Assembly: GCF_000876655.1 (NCBI RefSeq) | Contig: NZ_JYCN01000026.1 | Location: 248,001 to 312,000 of the forward strand | Length of the DNA stretch: 64,000 bases | Direction of reading: 5' to 3' | Source of the DNA: Arthrobacter sp. SPG23 | GTDB lineage: Bacteria > Actinomycetota > Actinomycetes > Actinomycetales > Micrococcaceae | In this document: in pieces, positions 25,920 to 35,234 of the stretch | Layout of the letters: every line of letters starts with the position of its first letter | Numbering within the stretch: position 1 is the first letter of the stretch | Translations under genes and position numbers: made by a program | The notes under the pieces: generated by a model | What the model was told of the DNA's origin: nothing | The model's input: the letters and a program-made list of their open reading frames with translations, nothing else | The model's database searches: none

Positions 25920-27802
25920 GCGGCATCAGCGGATCAGCCACCGCCCGGGTGACGGCGGCTCTCGCCGCGATCGACGCCGTCGACCGTCCCGAAATCTGGA
26001 TCACGGTCCGCGGCCGCGAGGACCTGCTGGCCGAGGCCGCACGCATCGACGCCGACGCGGCGTCCGGCAGCGGACTTCCCCTGGCCGGGCTCCTGCTGGC
26101 GGTCAAGAACAACGTGGACGTCGCCGGAGTCAGCACGACGGCGGCGTGCCCCGGTTTCGGCTACGAGCCCGCCGAAGATGCCGTGGCAGTGGCGCGGCTG
26201 CGTGCCGCCGGCGCCCTGGTGCTGGGCTCAACGAACCTGGACCAGTTCGCCACCGGGCTCGTCGGAACCCGCAGCCCGTACGGCGCTGTCCGCGATGCGC
26301 GGCGGCCGGACCGGATCTCGGGCGGCTCCAGTTCAGGCTCCGCCGTGGCCGTGGCCCTGGGGCTGGCGGACATCGCCATCGGAACGGACACCGCAGGATC
26401 CGGCCGGGTTCCTGCCGGGCTGCAGGGAATCGTGGGCATCAAGCCCACCCTCAACGTAGTGTCCACGGCGGGAATGGTGCCCGCCTGCCGGTCCTGGGAC
26501 ACCGCCACCATCCTGACCCGCGACCTGGACACCGCCGAGCTGGCCATGGGGATCATGGCCGGAGAATCGCGGGCGTGGCCTGCAGACGTAAGGCTGGCGG
26601 CGCCGTCCCGGCCACGGGTGGCCTACCCGGCGTCGCTCCCGGCGCTCCCGGAGGAATGGGCTGCCGAGTTTGGCGCACAGATCGAACGGCTGCGCTCCAC
26701 CGGTGTGGACGCCGAGCCGATCGAACTGGACGTCTTCCTGCAGGCGGCCCGGCTGCTGTACGACGGCGCGCTCGTGGCCGAGCGCCACGCCGCCGTCGGG
26801 TCCTTCATTGACGCCGCGGTGGCAGGTGACGAGTCCGGAAGCGGCACCGCCGGCGGGCTGGACCCGACGGTCACCGGCATCATCACTGCGGCAGGCCGCG
26901 TAGCCGCGCATCAGTACGTCAGCGACACAGCGGCGCTGGAGGAGCTGAGGCGCGAAGCCCTGTCCCGGCTCGAGGGATTTGATGCGCTGATCGTGCCCAC
27001 CACTCCTTTCCACCCGACACTGGCCGAGGTGGCCGCGGACCCGGTGGGGGTCAACTCGCGGATGGGTACGTACACCAACTTCTGCAACCTCTTCGATATG
27101 TGCGCCGTCGCAGTGCCTGCCGGCACCGTCGCGGACGCCGGAGGCGACGGTGTCGCGCAGTTCGGGCTCACCGTTGTGGGGAGGACGTTCGACGACGGCG
27201 TGGTGGCCGACATTGCCCGCAGGATCGAGGCGACGCCGGACCTCCCGTCACTGTTTGCGTCCGGGGCCGCACCGAGCCGGGCCGCACTTAGCCGTGCCGC
27301 CGCGGAACGGCTGCCGTGGCCCGTGGCCGCCGGCGCGCAGGCCGTGCCGCTCGTCGTGGTGGGCGCGCATCGTAAAGGCCAGCCGCTGGTGGACGAACTG
27401 GAACGGCGGGGCGCGTTCTGGGACGGTCCGGTTACCCTGGCACCCCGTTACCGGATGGTGGCGCTGGACACTCAGCCGCCGAAGCCCGGCGTCGTCCGTT
27501 CCGACGACGGCGCGGAACTGGCCGCCGAACGGTGGCTGCTGTCCGAGGCGGCTCTCGGGTCCTTCCTCGCGGAGCTCCCCGAACCCATGCTGCTGGGGTC
27601 GGTTCTGCTCAACGACGGATCAACGGCCGTGGGTTTCGCTTGCGACGCTGAGGCGGCGTCCCGGGGCAGGGACATCACGCATTTCGGGGACTGGCTCGTG
27701 GCCCAAGATGCGGCCGAGCATTCCGCGGACACTGCCGGCCAGGGCATCTGGAGGCAGACCGGCGAGGCTTTACTGACAGGTCTGCAGCGCGGCCGGGGGT
27801 AG
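25916..27802 (+). CDS. atzF: Allophanate hydrolase
   Basis: A 628-residue amidase-signature enzyme that splits allophanate to two ammonia and CO2. The Ser-cisSer-Lys triad is visible: Lys about 64 (AVKNNVDVAG), SGGSSSGSA near residue 137, and GTDTAGSGRVPAG near 160. The C-terminal about 170 residues are the smaller AtzF domain (VVVGAHRKGQPLVDELERRGA; PKPGVVRSDDG) that handles the N-carboxycarbamate step. Length compares with about 605 in AtzF. It overlaps the carboxylase stop by 4 bp and ends the operon, 1 bp from the convergent dehydrogenase gene. Confidence 0.93.
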   Translation: MSGISGSATARVTAALAAIDAVDRPEIWITVRGREDLLAEAARIDADAASGSGLPLAGLLLAVKNNVDVAGVSTTAACPGFGYEPAEDAVAVARLRAAGALVLGSTNLDQFATGLVGTRSPYGAVRDARRPDRISGGSSSGSAVAVALGLADIAIGTDTAGSGRVPAGLQGIVGIKPTLNVVSTAGMVPACRSWDTATILTRDLDTAELAMGIMAGESRAWPADVRLAAPSRPRVAYPASLPALPEEWAAEFGAQIERLRSTGVDAEPIELDVFLQAARLLYDGALVAERHAAVGSFIDAAVAGDESGSGTAGGLDPTVTGIITAAGRVAAHQYVSDTAALEELRREALSRLEGFDALIVPTTPFHPTLAEVAADPVGVNSRMGTYTNFCNLFDMCAVAVPAGTVADAGGDGVAQFGLTVVGRTFDDGVVADIARRIEATPDLPSLFASGAAPSRAALSRAAAERLPWPVAAGAQAVPLVVVGAHRKGQPLVDELERRGAFWDGPVTLAPRYRMVALDTQPPKPGVVRSDDGAELAAERWLLSEAALGSFLAELPEPMLLGSVLLNDGSTAVGFACDAEAASRGRDITHFGDWLVAQDAAEHSADTAGQGIWRQTGEALLTGLQRGRG

Positions 27803-27803
27803 C

Positions 27804-28724
27804 TCAGCCGCCCAGCACGACGTTGACCGGCGGCTCCCCCGCCAGCATCAGGTCGATCTGCCGCTGCAGCAGCCGGCCCATGCGCGGGCGCATCGCGGAG
27901 CTTGCTCCGCCGACGTGCGGGGTGATGATGACGCCGGGCGTGCCCCACAGCGGGTGGTCCTGCGGCAGCGGCTCGGGATCCGTGACGTCCAGCGCGGCGC
28001 GGATCCTGCCTGAGGCAGTATGGCGGACCAAGGCTTCGGTGTCCGCCACCGGCCCGCGGGCCACGTTGACCAGCAGCGCGCCGTCGGGCATTGCCGCCAG
28101 GAAGGCGTCGTCGATCAGGTGCGTCGTGGCGTCGCTGAGCGGGACGCCGACCACCACAATGTCGTGCTCCGGCAGCAGTTGCGGCAGTTCGGCGATCCCG
28201 TGGATCACGCCGTTTTCATCGGTCCGCGGCCGGCTGGCCACCCTGGTGACGCTGGTTTCGAACGGGATGAGCCGCTGCTCAATTGCCTTGCCCACGCCGC
28301 CGTAGCCCACGATGAGAACGCGCCGGTCGGCCAGGCTGGCGGTGGGCCGGCCTTCCCAGATGCCGTCCTGCTGGTTGCGCATCAGCCGCGGAAACTCCCG
28401 CTGGCTTGCCAGCATCATGGCGAGGACCAGTTCCGCGGTGGAGGTTTCGTGCACGCCGGCCGCGTTGGCGAAGACCCGGCCGGCCGGGAGGGAGTCCGCC
28501 ACGCCGTCGTACCCGATCGACTGGCTCTGCACCAGGGCGGTTTCCACGGCTTCAAGGTTCCGGAGGACGCCCGTCCCGCCCATGTACGGCGGGACCACGA
28601 TGTCGATCTGCGCCTGCGGCGGTTCGCCCGAGAAGTCCCACTCCAGCACGGTGACGTCCGGGTGCGGCGTCAGGTATTCGCGAAGTACGGCATCGGGCAG
28701 GCTGACAGTGATCTTCCGGGTCAT
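27804..28724 (-). CDS. D-isomer-specific 2-hydroxyacid dehydrogenase
   Basis: A 306-residue NAD(P)-dependent dehydrogenase. The Rossmann motif is VLIVGYGGVGKAIEQRL; the catalytic Arg lies in VNVARGPVADTEALV, the Glu in DVTDPEPLPQDHPLW, and the His in ITPHVGGAS. These are the family's active-site R/E/H. It reduces or oxidises a 2-oxo or 2-hydroxy acid such as glyoxylate or hydroxypyruvate; the exact substrate is open. The start is ATG 28724. It converges on atzF with 1 bp between stops. Confidence 0.9.
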   Translation of the reverse strand: MTRKITVSLPDAVLREYLTPHPDVTVLEWDFSGEPPQAQIDIVVPPYMGGTGVLRNLEAVETALVQSQSIGYDGVADSLPAGRVFANAAGVHETSTAELVLAMMLASQREFPRLMRNQQDGIWEGRPTASLADRRVLIVGYGGVGKAIEQRLIPFETSVTRVASRPRTDENGVIHGIAELPQLLPEHDIVVVGVPLSDATTHLIDDAFLAAMPDGALLVNVARGPVADTEALVRHTASGRIRAALDVTDPEPLPQDHPLWGTPGVIITPHVGGASSAMRPRMGRLLQRQIDLMLAGEPPVNVVLGG

Positions 28725-28766
28725 GGGTGCCAGCCTAGTGGAGGGACGGATCCCGGCGAGTTTCCC

Positions 28767-29195
28767 CTACATGGTGGCGGTGCCGGTGTCCTGTCCCGGG
28801 AGCTCGATCCCTTGCTCTTGGGCGAACTTCATGACGTTTGGCATCATCACCGCGTTTTGCTGCCTGGCCTCCTCGGTGGGGGTGAAGGCCACAAACTCGC
28901 ACCCGGCGAAGACGAGGGGCGTGTGCCCGGGCTCGATGACGAATGCGTCACCGGCTTCGAAGATCTCCTCGACCCCGTCGCTTCTCCGGATACCGAACTT
29001 CCCCTTGAGCACGTAGCCCAGGTGGTTCGCCTGGCACTGATCATTCGGCGCACCCTTGAAGAACCGCGCCTGATCCATATCGATGAAGTTGCTTTCCAGG
29101 CTGACGGTCCAGTCACCGATCTCCTGCTCGTAAGCGTCCACATACCCCGGGAATGTTTGGTGAAACGAAGCGGTGGCTTTCGATACCTTCGACAT
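28767..29195 (-). CDS. Cupin-fold protein
   Basis: A 142-residue single-domain protein of the cupin superfamily. The central beta segment reads NHLGYVLKGKFGIRRSDG ... FEAGDAFVIEPGHTPLVFAGCEFVAF, matching the two cupin motifs; the first motif has only a weak metal-ligand pattern. An AGGAGA Shine-Dalgarno stands 5 nt before ATG 29195. No enzymatic role can be inferred. It lies 42 bp from the dehydrogenase gene in the same direction and could be co-transcribed ahead of it. Confidence 0.75.
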   Translation of the reverse strand: MSKVSKATASFHQTFPGYVDAYEQEIGDWTVSLESNFIDMDQARFFKGAPNDQCQANHLGYVLKGKFGIRRSDGVEEIFEAGDAFVIEPGHTPLVFAGCEFVAFTPTEEARQQNAVMMPNVMKFAQEQGIELPGQDTGTATM

Positions 29196-29379
29196 CTGGT
29201 TCTCCTACCAAGCAGCGACTCGTGCCGGGTCCGGTGTGGCTCGGCCATCCGTCCCTGCCCATGCTAAGGATCCCGGTATCGCGCTCCCAGAGAACAAGGT
29301 CCCGTGTGTGAGGGGACCGGCTGGCGCACGTGGGCGTCCAACTCCGCGATGAACCTGCGCGTGAAGTACAGATTCCCTT

Positions 29380-29595
29380 GTGCGTTGCGGGGCACTTTGC
29401 GTCCACCTTCCGCCGCGCATCCACCTGGACCTCTACACAGAGGACCAGAGCGGCGAAGTGCAGCGGCTCCTCGATCTGGGTGCCACCCGCGTTGAGTGGA
29501 GCCAACGGCCCGCCGACGCGGACTACGTGATCATGGCCGATCCGGAGGGCAACCGTTTCTGCGTGATCGACACTGCCGGCCGCGGGGAGAGCTGA
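29380..29595 (+). pseudogene. C-terminal remnant of a VOC (glyoxalase/bleomycin resistance) protein
   Basis: Residues from RIHLDLYTEDQ to DPEGNRFCVIDT match the C-terminal half-module of VOC-fold proteins (metal His in HLDL, DPEGNRFC ending strand). The N-terminal module is missing: upstream sequence in all three frames back to the cupin start shows nothing similar. No Shine-Dalgarno fits the first ATG (29380). I read it as a degraded gene whose 5' part was lost, not a functional 71-residue protein. Confidence 0.6.
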
Positions 29596-29664
29596 CCGGC
29601 GGCTCGGGCTGGTAGCCACCACACACAGAACCACCCACTAGCGCAGGCAAATCCCACAAATTCG

Positions 29665-29693
29665 TTGACACGCCCTGTCATCGCTGTTAGAAA
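29665..29693 (+). promoter_or_regulatory. Candidate sigma-70 promoter of the PL26-like gene
   Basis: TTGACA (29665-29670), a 17-nt spacer and TAGAAA (29688-29693) form a good vegetative promoter. The LacI-type operator begins 5 nt after the -10 box, so it would cover the transcription start. Confidence 0.6.
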
Positions 29694-29697
29694 TGAT

Positions 29698-29713
29698 CGG
29701 AAAGCGGTTTCCG
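29698..29713. promoter_or_regulatory. LacI-type operator at the PL26-like promoter
   Basis: CGGAAA-GCGG-TTTCCG has perfect 6-bp arms and resembles GAAAGCGCTTTC found at the PL11 gene. Its position over the inferred transcription start suggests repression, presumably by a LacI-family protein induced by pectin fragments. Confidence 0.6.
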
Positions 29714-29768
29714 ACTCGCGCTTATCCACCACACCCATTCCAGCGCGCCAGATATTCAATCGATGAAT

Positions 29769-29780
29769 TGAAACGATACA
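29769..29780 (+). promoter_or_regulatory. Shared 12-mer TGAAACGATACA upstream of the PL26-like gene
   Basis: The 12-mer lies 55 bp before the start codon. The same sequence, in the same orientation, lies 52 bp before the PL11 start. It has LacI-like symmetry (TG...CG...CA). Just upstream is TTCAAT-N6-ATTGAA (29755-29772). Confidence 0.6.
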
Positions 29781-29835
29781 AGAACGAAACCCGAATGAAG
29801 GTTCGCGACTTCGCGCCTTTAAAAGGAGACGGACG

Positions 29836-32502
29836 ATGACGACCGAAGCAATACTCAACTGGCTCGACGGCGATGCTCCCGCGGAGCTCTCCGGCGGCAC
29901 CACCTGGGGCATGCCCTTCGCCCGGGGCTCGCTGGCCGGCGTCGGCGGACTCTCGGTCTCGGACGCCGAAGGGAGGCCGGTCGCCTCGCAGGCCTGGCCG
30001 CTGGCAACGTGGCCGGACGGCTCGCTGAAGTGGGCCGGCGTTGCCCTGCCGGCAACCGACACGCCCTCCGCGCACTACCGGGTAACGTCCGACGGCGGCG
30101 CCTCGCCGGAGGCCGGGCCATCACCGGAGGCTGCACCCGCCGCGGAGATCGCCGTGAAGGAAACGGAAGACTCCATCACTATCTCCACCGGCACGCTGGA
30201 CATGGTCATCAACCGAACCGGCTCATCCCTGTTCGCCGCCCTCTCCCGCGGCGGCACCGTGATGGCCCGCGATGGCAAGCTGGTCAGCCTGCTCCAGGAC
30301 GGAGTCCCGGACGGCCCCGGCAGCGTCAGCCGGCAGGCGTTCACCGGTGAGGTGACCGCCGTCGTGCTTGAACAAAGCGGTCCGGTCCGCACGGTGGTGC
30401 GGCTGGAAGGCTCGCACCGCCCGGACAGCCACAGCGGTGACGGGCGCAGCTGGCTGCCGTTCGTGGTCCGGTTCTACTTTTACGCGGGAGCCCGCAGCGT
30501 GCGGATGGTCCACTCCTTCATCTGGGACGGCGATGCCGAGCGCGACTTCCTGGCCGGCCTCGGCGTCCGGTTCACGGTGCCGCTCGAGGGCCAGCTGCAC
30601 GACAGGCATGTGCGCATTGCAGGGGCCGACGGCGGTTTCCTCACCGAGGCGGTGCGCGGCCTGACCGGCCTGCGCCGCGACCCGGGCGAGGCCGTCCGCC
30701 GCGCCCAGATAGCGGGACAAGCAACGCCACCGCTGGAGGAGTGGAGCGAACTGGTGTCCAGGCGGCTGCACCTGATCCCGGCCTGGAACGACTACACCCT
30801 GACCCAGCTGAGCGCGGACGGCTTCGAGCTCCGCAAACGGACCGGCGAGGGCCACGGCTGGGTGGGAATCTCCGGCGGCACGCGGGCTGCCGGGTTCTGT
30901 TCACTCAGCACTCCCGGCGGCGGCTTCGGCATCGGCGTCCGCAACTTCTGGCAATCCCACCCCGGCCAGCTGGACATCCGCGGCGCCGCCACCGCCGAGG
31001 CAGAGGTGACGGCGTGGCTGTACTCCCCCGAGGCCCAGCCCATGGATCTGCGGTTCTACCATGACGGACTGGGTCAGGACACGTTCGAGGAGCAGCTCGA
31101 GGGCCTGGAAATCACCTACGAGGACTACGAACCGGGATTCGGCACTCCCCGCGGCATCGCCCGCACCCACGAGCTGACGCTGTTCGCGTACGACTCCACT
31201 CCGGACACCCGCTCCCTCGCCGCCGATGTGGAGGCCTCCTCCACGCCGCCCCTGCTGCAGGCCGCCCCGGAGTACCTGCACTCGGCCGGCGTGTTCGGCG
31301 ACTGGTCCCCTGTGGACCGCAGCACGCCGGAGCGGGCCGGGCTGGAGGACAAGCTGGACTTCCTCTTCGATTTCTACACCGGCCAGGTGGAGCAGCGCCG
31401 CTGGTACGGGTTCTGGAACTACGGCGACGTGATGCACACCTACGACGCCGACCGGCACGTCTGGCGCTACGACGTGGGCGGGTACGCCTGGGACAACTCT
31501 GAGCTCTCCCCCGACCTGTGGCTCTGGTACATGTACCTGCGGTCCGGGCGGGCGGACGTGTTCCGTTTTGCCGAGGCCATGACCCGCCACACCGGCGAAG
31601 TGGACGTCTACCACCTGGGCGAGTGGCGCGGCCTGGGCTCCCGGCACAACGTCCAGCACTGGGGCTGCAGCGCCAAGCAGCTGCGGATCAGCACGCCCGC
31701 CTACCGCCGGTTCTACTACTACCTGACGGCGGACGAACGCACCGGCGACCTGCTCGCCGAGCTCGTGGACAGCGACCAGAACTTCCTGGGCCTGGACCCC
31801 ACCCGCAAGGTGCGCCCGGACATCGCCACGTACCGGCCGGACCGCAGCGCGCTGGCCGTGGGCCTGGGAACGGACTGGGGATCGCTGGCCGCCACCTGGC
31901 TGACCGACTGGGAACGCACCGGCAACCCGCGCTCACGGGACCGCCTGCTGGGAACAATGGCGGACATCGGCGCCCTGAAATACGGCTTCCTCACGGGCGA
32001 AGCGCTGTACGACCTGGATAAGGGAAGGTTCGACGCCGGCCGCGAAGTCGTCAGCGTCTCGCACCTGAGCGCCGTGTTTGGGCTAGTGGAAATCTGCAGC
32101 GAACTGGTCAGCCTGGTGCCGGATGCCGCGTTTGAACGCGCGTGGCTGCAGTACTGCCGGCTGTTCCTGGCCACGGAAGAGGAGCAGGCCGCCGAGGTGG
32201 GCCGGCCGCTGGACGGCATCCACCTGACCCAGGCCCACAGCCGGCTCTCCGCCTACGCAGCCGCGCGGCTGGGTGACGCTGAGCTGGCCGCACAGGCCTG
32301 GGACAGCTTCGCGGAGGGCGGCGAAAACCTCAACCACCAGGAGGCGTTCACGCTGCGGAAAATCCAACCGCCGTACGTCCTCGCGCCCGTGGACGAGGCC
32401 CTGACAGTGTCCACCAACGATGCCGCGCAGTTCGGCCTGGCAGTGATCCAGAACCTGGCCCTGATCGGCGGACACCTCCCGGCGCTCCAGCAGGTGCGCT
32501 AG
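29836..32502 (+). CDS. Exo-rhamnogalacturonan lyase family protein (PL26/YetA-like)
   Basis: An 888-residue protein matching the PcRGLX/YetA architecture: N-terminal RIFT barrel (about 1-90; WGMPFARGSLAG, WPLATWPDGSLKW), a central beta-sandwich (about 100-440), and a C-terminal alpha/alpha toroid (about 480-880; RWYGFWNYGDVMHTYD, RHNVQHWGCSAKQLRISTP). It has no signal peptide, so it would act in the cytosol on imported rhamnogalacturonan fragments. AAAGGAG precedes ATG 29836. YetA is similar in length. The gene shares promoter layout with the PL11 lyase at 37.3-39.3 kb. Its stop overlaps the convergent oxidoreductase by 4 bp. Confidence 0.75.
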   Translation: MTTEAILNWLDGDAPAELSGGTTWGMPFARGSLAGVGGLSVSDAEGRPVASQAWPLATWPDGSLKWAGVALPATDTPSAHYRVTSDGGASPEAGPSPEAAPAAEIAVKETEDSITISTGTLDMVINRTGSSLFAALSRGGTVMARDGKLVSLLQDGVPDGPGSVSRQAFTGEVTAVVLEQSGPVRTVVRLEGSHRPDSHSGDGRSWLPFVVRFYFYAGARSVRMVHSFIWDGDAERDFLAGLGVRFTVPLEGQLHDRHVRIAGADGGFLTEAVRGLTGLRRDPGEAVRRAQIAGQATPPLEEWSELVSRRLHLIPAWNDYTLTQLSADGFELRKRTGEGHGWVGISGGTRAAGFCSLSTPGGGFGIGVRNFWQSHPGQLDIRGAATAEAEVTAWLYSPEAQPMDLRFYHDGLGQDTFEEQLEGLEITYEDYEPGFGTPRGIARTHELTLFAYDSTPDTRSLAADVEASSTPPLLQAAPEYLHSAGVFGDWSPVDRSTPERAGLEDKLDFLFDFYTGQVEQRRWYGFWNYGDVMHTYDADRHVWRYDVGGYAWDNSELSPDLWLWYMYLRSGRADVFRFAEAMTRHTGEVDVYHLGEWRGLGSRHNVQHWGCSAKQLRISTPAYRRFYYYLTADERTGDLLAELVDSDQNFLGLDPTRKVRPDIATYRPDRSALAVGLGTDWGSLAATWLTDWERTGNPRSRDRLLGTMADIGALKYGFLTGEALYDLDKGRFDAGREVVSVSHLSAVFGLVEICSELVSLVPDAAFERAWLQYCRLFLATEEEQAAEVGRPLDGIHLTQAHSRLSAYAAARLGDAELAAQAWDSFAEGGENLNHQEAFTLRKIQPPYVLAPVDEALTVSTNDAAQFGLAVIQNLALIGGHLPALQQVR

Positions 32503-33629
32503 GTGGCGGCCCAGGGCTGGGTTTTGGTCCGGATGCTCTCCCCTGATTCCATGGACTGCTGGATGGTGAGGGCAAGGTACTGGTCCTGGCAGGCTTCCGC
32601 GAGGCTGTACACCTCCGGACCGCCGTGAACGTAATCGGCCATGCCCCGCAGCAGCGCGGCGACGGAAAGTTCGTCGTCGGCGAGCCGGGCGGGCAGGAAC
32701 GGGTTCCGGTAGAGCCAGTTCCCGCCCTCCACCAGGCCGCGGAGAAACAGGCCTTCGTGGTTGCCCGCCTGCCCGGCACCGATGCGCCGGATTTCGCTGC
32801 GCATGGGCGTGCGGAAGTCCTCCACATAGCGCAGGTGGGTGTCGCGGAGTTCACCGCGGTCGCCCCGGACCAGCACGTGCGGCGAACGGATCCAGGAGCG
32901 GTACTGATCGGTGGTGAAGTCGAAGACGCCCAGCCTGCCGCCGAAGTCCAGCCGTGCGGACACGTGGGCCTCGTCGATGAGACGGTCTTCTTGCGGATCC
33001 CCGGAGCGGTCGGGTCCGGCCTGCATCCGCGAGCGGAACTCGTGGGCGGTTACCTCGGCGTTTTCGAACCCGATCCCCAGCAGCCGTCTGAGGACGCTGA
33101 CCCCGTGGTATCCGTGGCAGACCGAGGCAAAGGCCTCCGTGACGCTGCCCAGCCGGCCTGAGCGGGCGACTGCGATCTGCGTCGAGAGCAGCGGTTCCAA
33201 GTGGTACTGCTCGGCAACCTGGATCCGCGCCCCGTCCTCCACCAGCCGGTACAGGGACAGGAGCCCCGCGAGGTCCGGCGCCGGCGGGGTTTCCGTCAGC
33301 ACGGGAAGACCGTGCGAGGCGGCATCAGCGATGACTCCCGGCGCCGCGCCGCCGCTGACGGATACAACCGCGAAGTCGGGCGCGGCCTCGTCAAGGAGGG
33401 CCGCCAGGGTGGGATACGCCGGGACGCCCCACTCCGCCTCCACCGCTGCCCGGTTTTCCTCCCGCCGGGCCACCACGCCACAGACCCGGAAGAGGTGCGG
33501 AAGCGCCTGGGCCACACGGAGGAAGAAGCCAGCCCGGTACCCGCCGCCGATGACGGCAAAGTCCGTTGGCGGTGTGGCGGTCCCGCCGCCCGGAAAGGTG
33601 GCATGCTCTTCGCGAGAAAGCGGTTTCAT
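32499..33629 (-). CDS. Gfo/Idh/MocA-family oxidoreductase
   Basis: A 376-residue NAD(P)-dependent oxidoreductase. The nucleotide-binding motif is FAVIGGGYRAGFFLRVAQ; the usual EKP motif reads TETPPAPDL, so the Lys that binds substrate and cofactor is replaced. A lysine-poor AEQYHLEPLL follows. The C-terminal domain (from about residue 140) carries CHGYHGVSVLRRLLG in place of the DxxxH active-site segment. It is likely sugar-related, given the neighbouring PL26-like lyase, but may be a non-canonical member. The start at ATG 33629 lacks a strong Shine-Dalgarno. Confidence 0.8.
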   Translation of the reverse strand: MKPLSREEHATFPGGGTATPPTDFAVIGGGYRAGFFLRVAQALPHLFRVCGVVARREENRAAVEAEWGVPAYPTLAALLDEAAPDFAVVSVSGGAAPGVIADAASHGLPVLTETPPAPDLAGLLSLYRLVEDGARIQVAEQYHLEPLLSTQIAVARSGRLGSVTEAFASVCHGYHGVSVLRRLLGIGFENAEVTAHEFRSRMQAGPDRSGDPQEDRLIDEAHVSARLDFGGRLGVFDFTTDQYRSWIRSPHVLVRGDRGELRDTHLRYVEDFRTPMRSEIRRIGAGQAGNHEGLFLRGLVEGGNWLYRNPFLPARLADDELSVAALLRGMADYVHGGPEVYSLAEACQDQYLALTIQQSMESGESIRTKTQPWAAT

Positions 33630-33730
33630 GCGTTCAGTCTGCCCGTCCTGCGGCGGTCAAACCAGCCCGTTCCGCAGGGCGGGACGACGGCGGCGCGCCA
33701 GTGCCGCCGTCGTCCCCGGCTTCCGCTGTC

Positions 33731-35146
33731 TTACCGCACCGCGGCCGGTGCAGCACCGGCTGATCCGGCACCCGCAGGCTCGACAGCGGCATCCGCCGCA
33801 GGTGCGCCGCCCGCCGTCGCATTCTCCGCCCTCGCGCCTTCGTCCAAATCCCCGCGGAACGCGCGGAGCATGGCTTCCCGGTCAAACTGGCCTTCCCATT
33901 TGGCCACCACGAACGTGGCCACGCAGTTCCCCAGCAGATTCACGGAGACGCGCATGGAGTCCATGAGCCGGTCGGCGCCCAGGAGCAGGGCCACGCCGGC
34001 CACCGGGAAGATGCCCAGGGCGGCCGCGGTGGCCGAGAGTGCCAGGAAGGCCGAGCCGGGGACGCCCGCCATGCCCTTGGAAGTCAGCATCAGGATGCCC
34101 AGGGCCGCGAGCTGCTGGCCAAGGTCGAGGTTGTGTCCGAAGGCCTGGGCAAGGAACAGCAGGGAGATGGACAGGTACAGAGCGGCGCCGTCGAGGTTGA
34201 AGGAGTAACCGGTGGGCACCACCAGTCCCGTGGTGGCCCGGGAGCAGCCGGCGTTGGTCAGCTTGGTCATGATGCGCGGCAGCACCGACTCGGTGGACGC
34301 CGTACCCAGCGCCAGCAGGAATTCCTCGCGGCTGTACTTGATGAACTGCCACAGCGGCACCCGCGGATACACCCAGGCCACCACGAACAGCAGCCCGATG
34401 AAAATAATGGCCGCGCCGTAGCAGGCCGCGATCAGCAGGGCGTACGTGCTCAGTGAGCCGAGGCCGTACTGGCCGATGATGAACGCCATGGCGCCGAACG
34501 CACCCACCGGGGCTACGCGCATCACCCAGCCCATGATCTTGAAGAACAGCTCCAGGACAGTTTCCAGGAGCGTCACCACGGGCAGGCAGCGTTCCCTGCC
34601 CACCACTACGATGGCCGCGCCGAAGAATACGGAGAAGCAGAGCACCTGCAACAGGCTGTTGGAGGCGAAGGCGCCTACCACGCTGGTGGGAATGATGCCC
34701 AGCAGGAACGCACCGGCATCCTTGGGCGGGGCCGTCCCGGTCTTGGCGTTGAGGGCGTCCTGGGACAGTGTGGTCGGGTCGATGTTCAGGCCGGCGCCGG
34801 GCTGGACAACATTTCCCACCACCAGGCCGAACACCAGTGCGAAGAGCGTGGCGCCGGTGAAGTACAGCAGCGCCTTCACGCCCACCCGGCCAACGGCCTT
34901 GACGTCGCCCACGGCCGAAATGCCCGTCACAATCACCAGGAAGATCAGCGGGGCGATGATCATCTTGATCAGCTGGATAAACCCGTCGCCCAATGGCCGC
35001 AGGGCCGAGCCGAGATCGGGCCAGAAATGGCCGATCCCGATGCCCAGGAACACGGCCACGAGGATCTGGACGAAGAGCGACTTGTAGAGGGGCTTCTTCA
35101 GCGGTGCGCTGCTTGCGTCGGGCACCAGGGGCGAGGGGAGGTTCAT
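33731..35146 (-). CDS. dctA: C4-dicarboxylate transporter DctA
   Basis: A 471-residue DAACS-family symporter (about 428 in E. coli). Diagnostic stretches: KMIIAPLIFLVIVTGIS, LLALGTASTESVLP (re-entrant loop HP1 with the Ser-rich motif), VVPTGYSFNLDGAALYLS (NMDGT-type helix 7) and TSKGMAGVPGSAFLALSATAAALG (HP2). It imports succinate, fumarate or malate with cations. The Ala-rich C-terminal about 45 residues are non-conserved. I place the start at ATG 35146; TTG 35158 in frame is an alternative. A strong inverted repeat lies about 90 bp upstream. Confidence 0.93.
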   Translation of the reverse strand: MNLPSPLVPDASSAPLKKPLYKSLFVQILVAVFLGIGIGHFWPDLGSALRPLGDGFIQLIKMIIAPLIFLVIVTGISAVGDVKAVGRVGVKALLYFTGATLFALVFGLVVGNVVQPGAGLNIDPTTLSQDALNAKTGTAPPKDAGAFLLGIIPTSVVGAFASNSLLQVLCFSVFFGAAIVVVGRERCLPVVTLLETVLELFFKIMGWVMRVAPVGAFGAMAFIIGQYGLGSLSTYALLIAACYGAAIIFIGLLFVVAWVYPRVPLWQFIKYSREEFLLALGTASTESVLPRIMTKLTNAGCSRATTGLVVPTGYSFNLDGAALYLSISLLFLAQAFGHNLDLGQQLAALGILMLTSKGMAGVPGSAFLALSATAAALGIFPVAGVALLLGADRLMDSMRVSVNLLGNCVATFVVAKWEGQFDREAMLRAFRGDLDEGARAENATAGGAPAADAAVEPAGAGSAGAAPAAVR

Positions 35147-35234
35147 CAGGGCTGCCAATCAACGGGGAAAAGACGCGCTGGACGCCTTCAGGTCATAGGC
35201 AACGCTAGGGACCCCGTGTTTCCGGAATGCTAAA

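Noticed and set aside
29304..29379. N-terminal half of the VOC gene in another frame (frameshift rather than truncation)
   Set aside because: Translations of all three plus frames upstream of 29380 give no VOC-like strand pattern or metal ligand, so a simple frameshift does not restore it.
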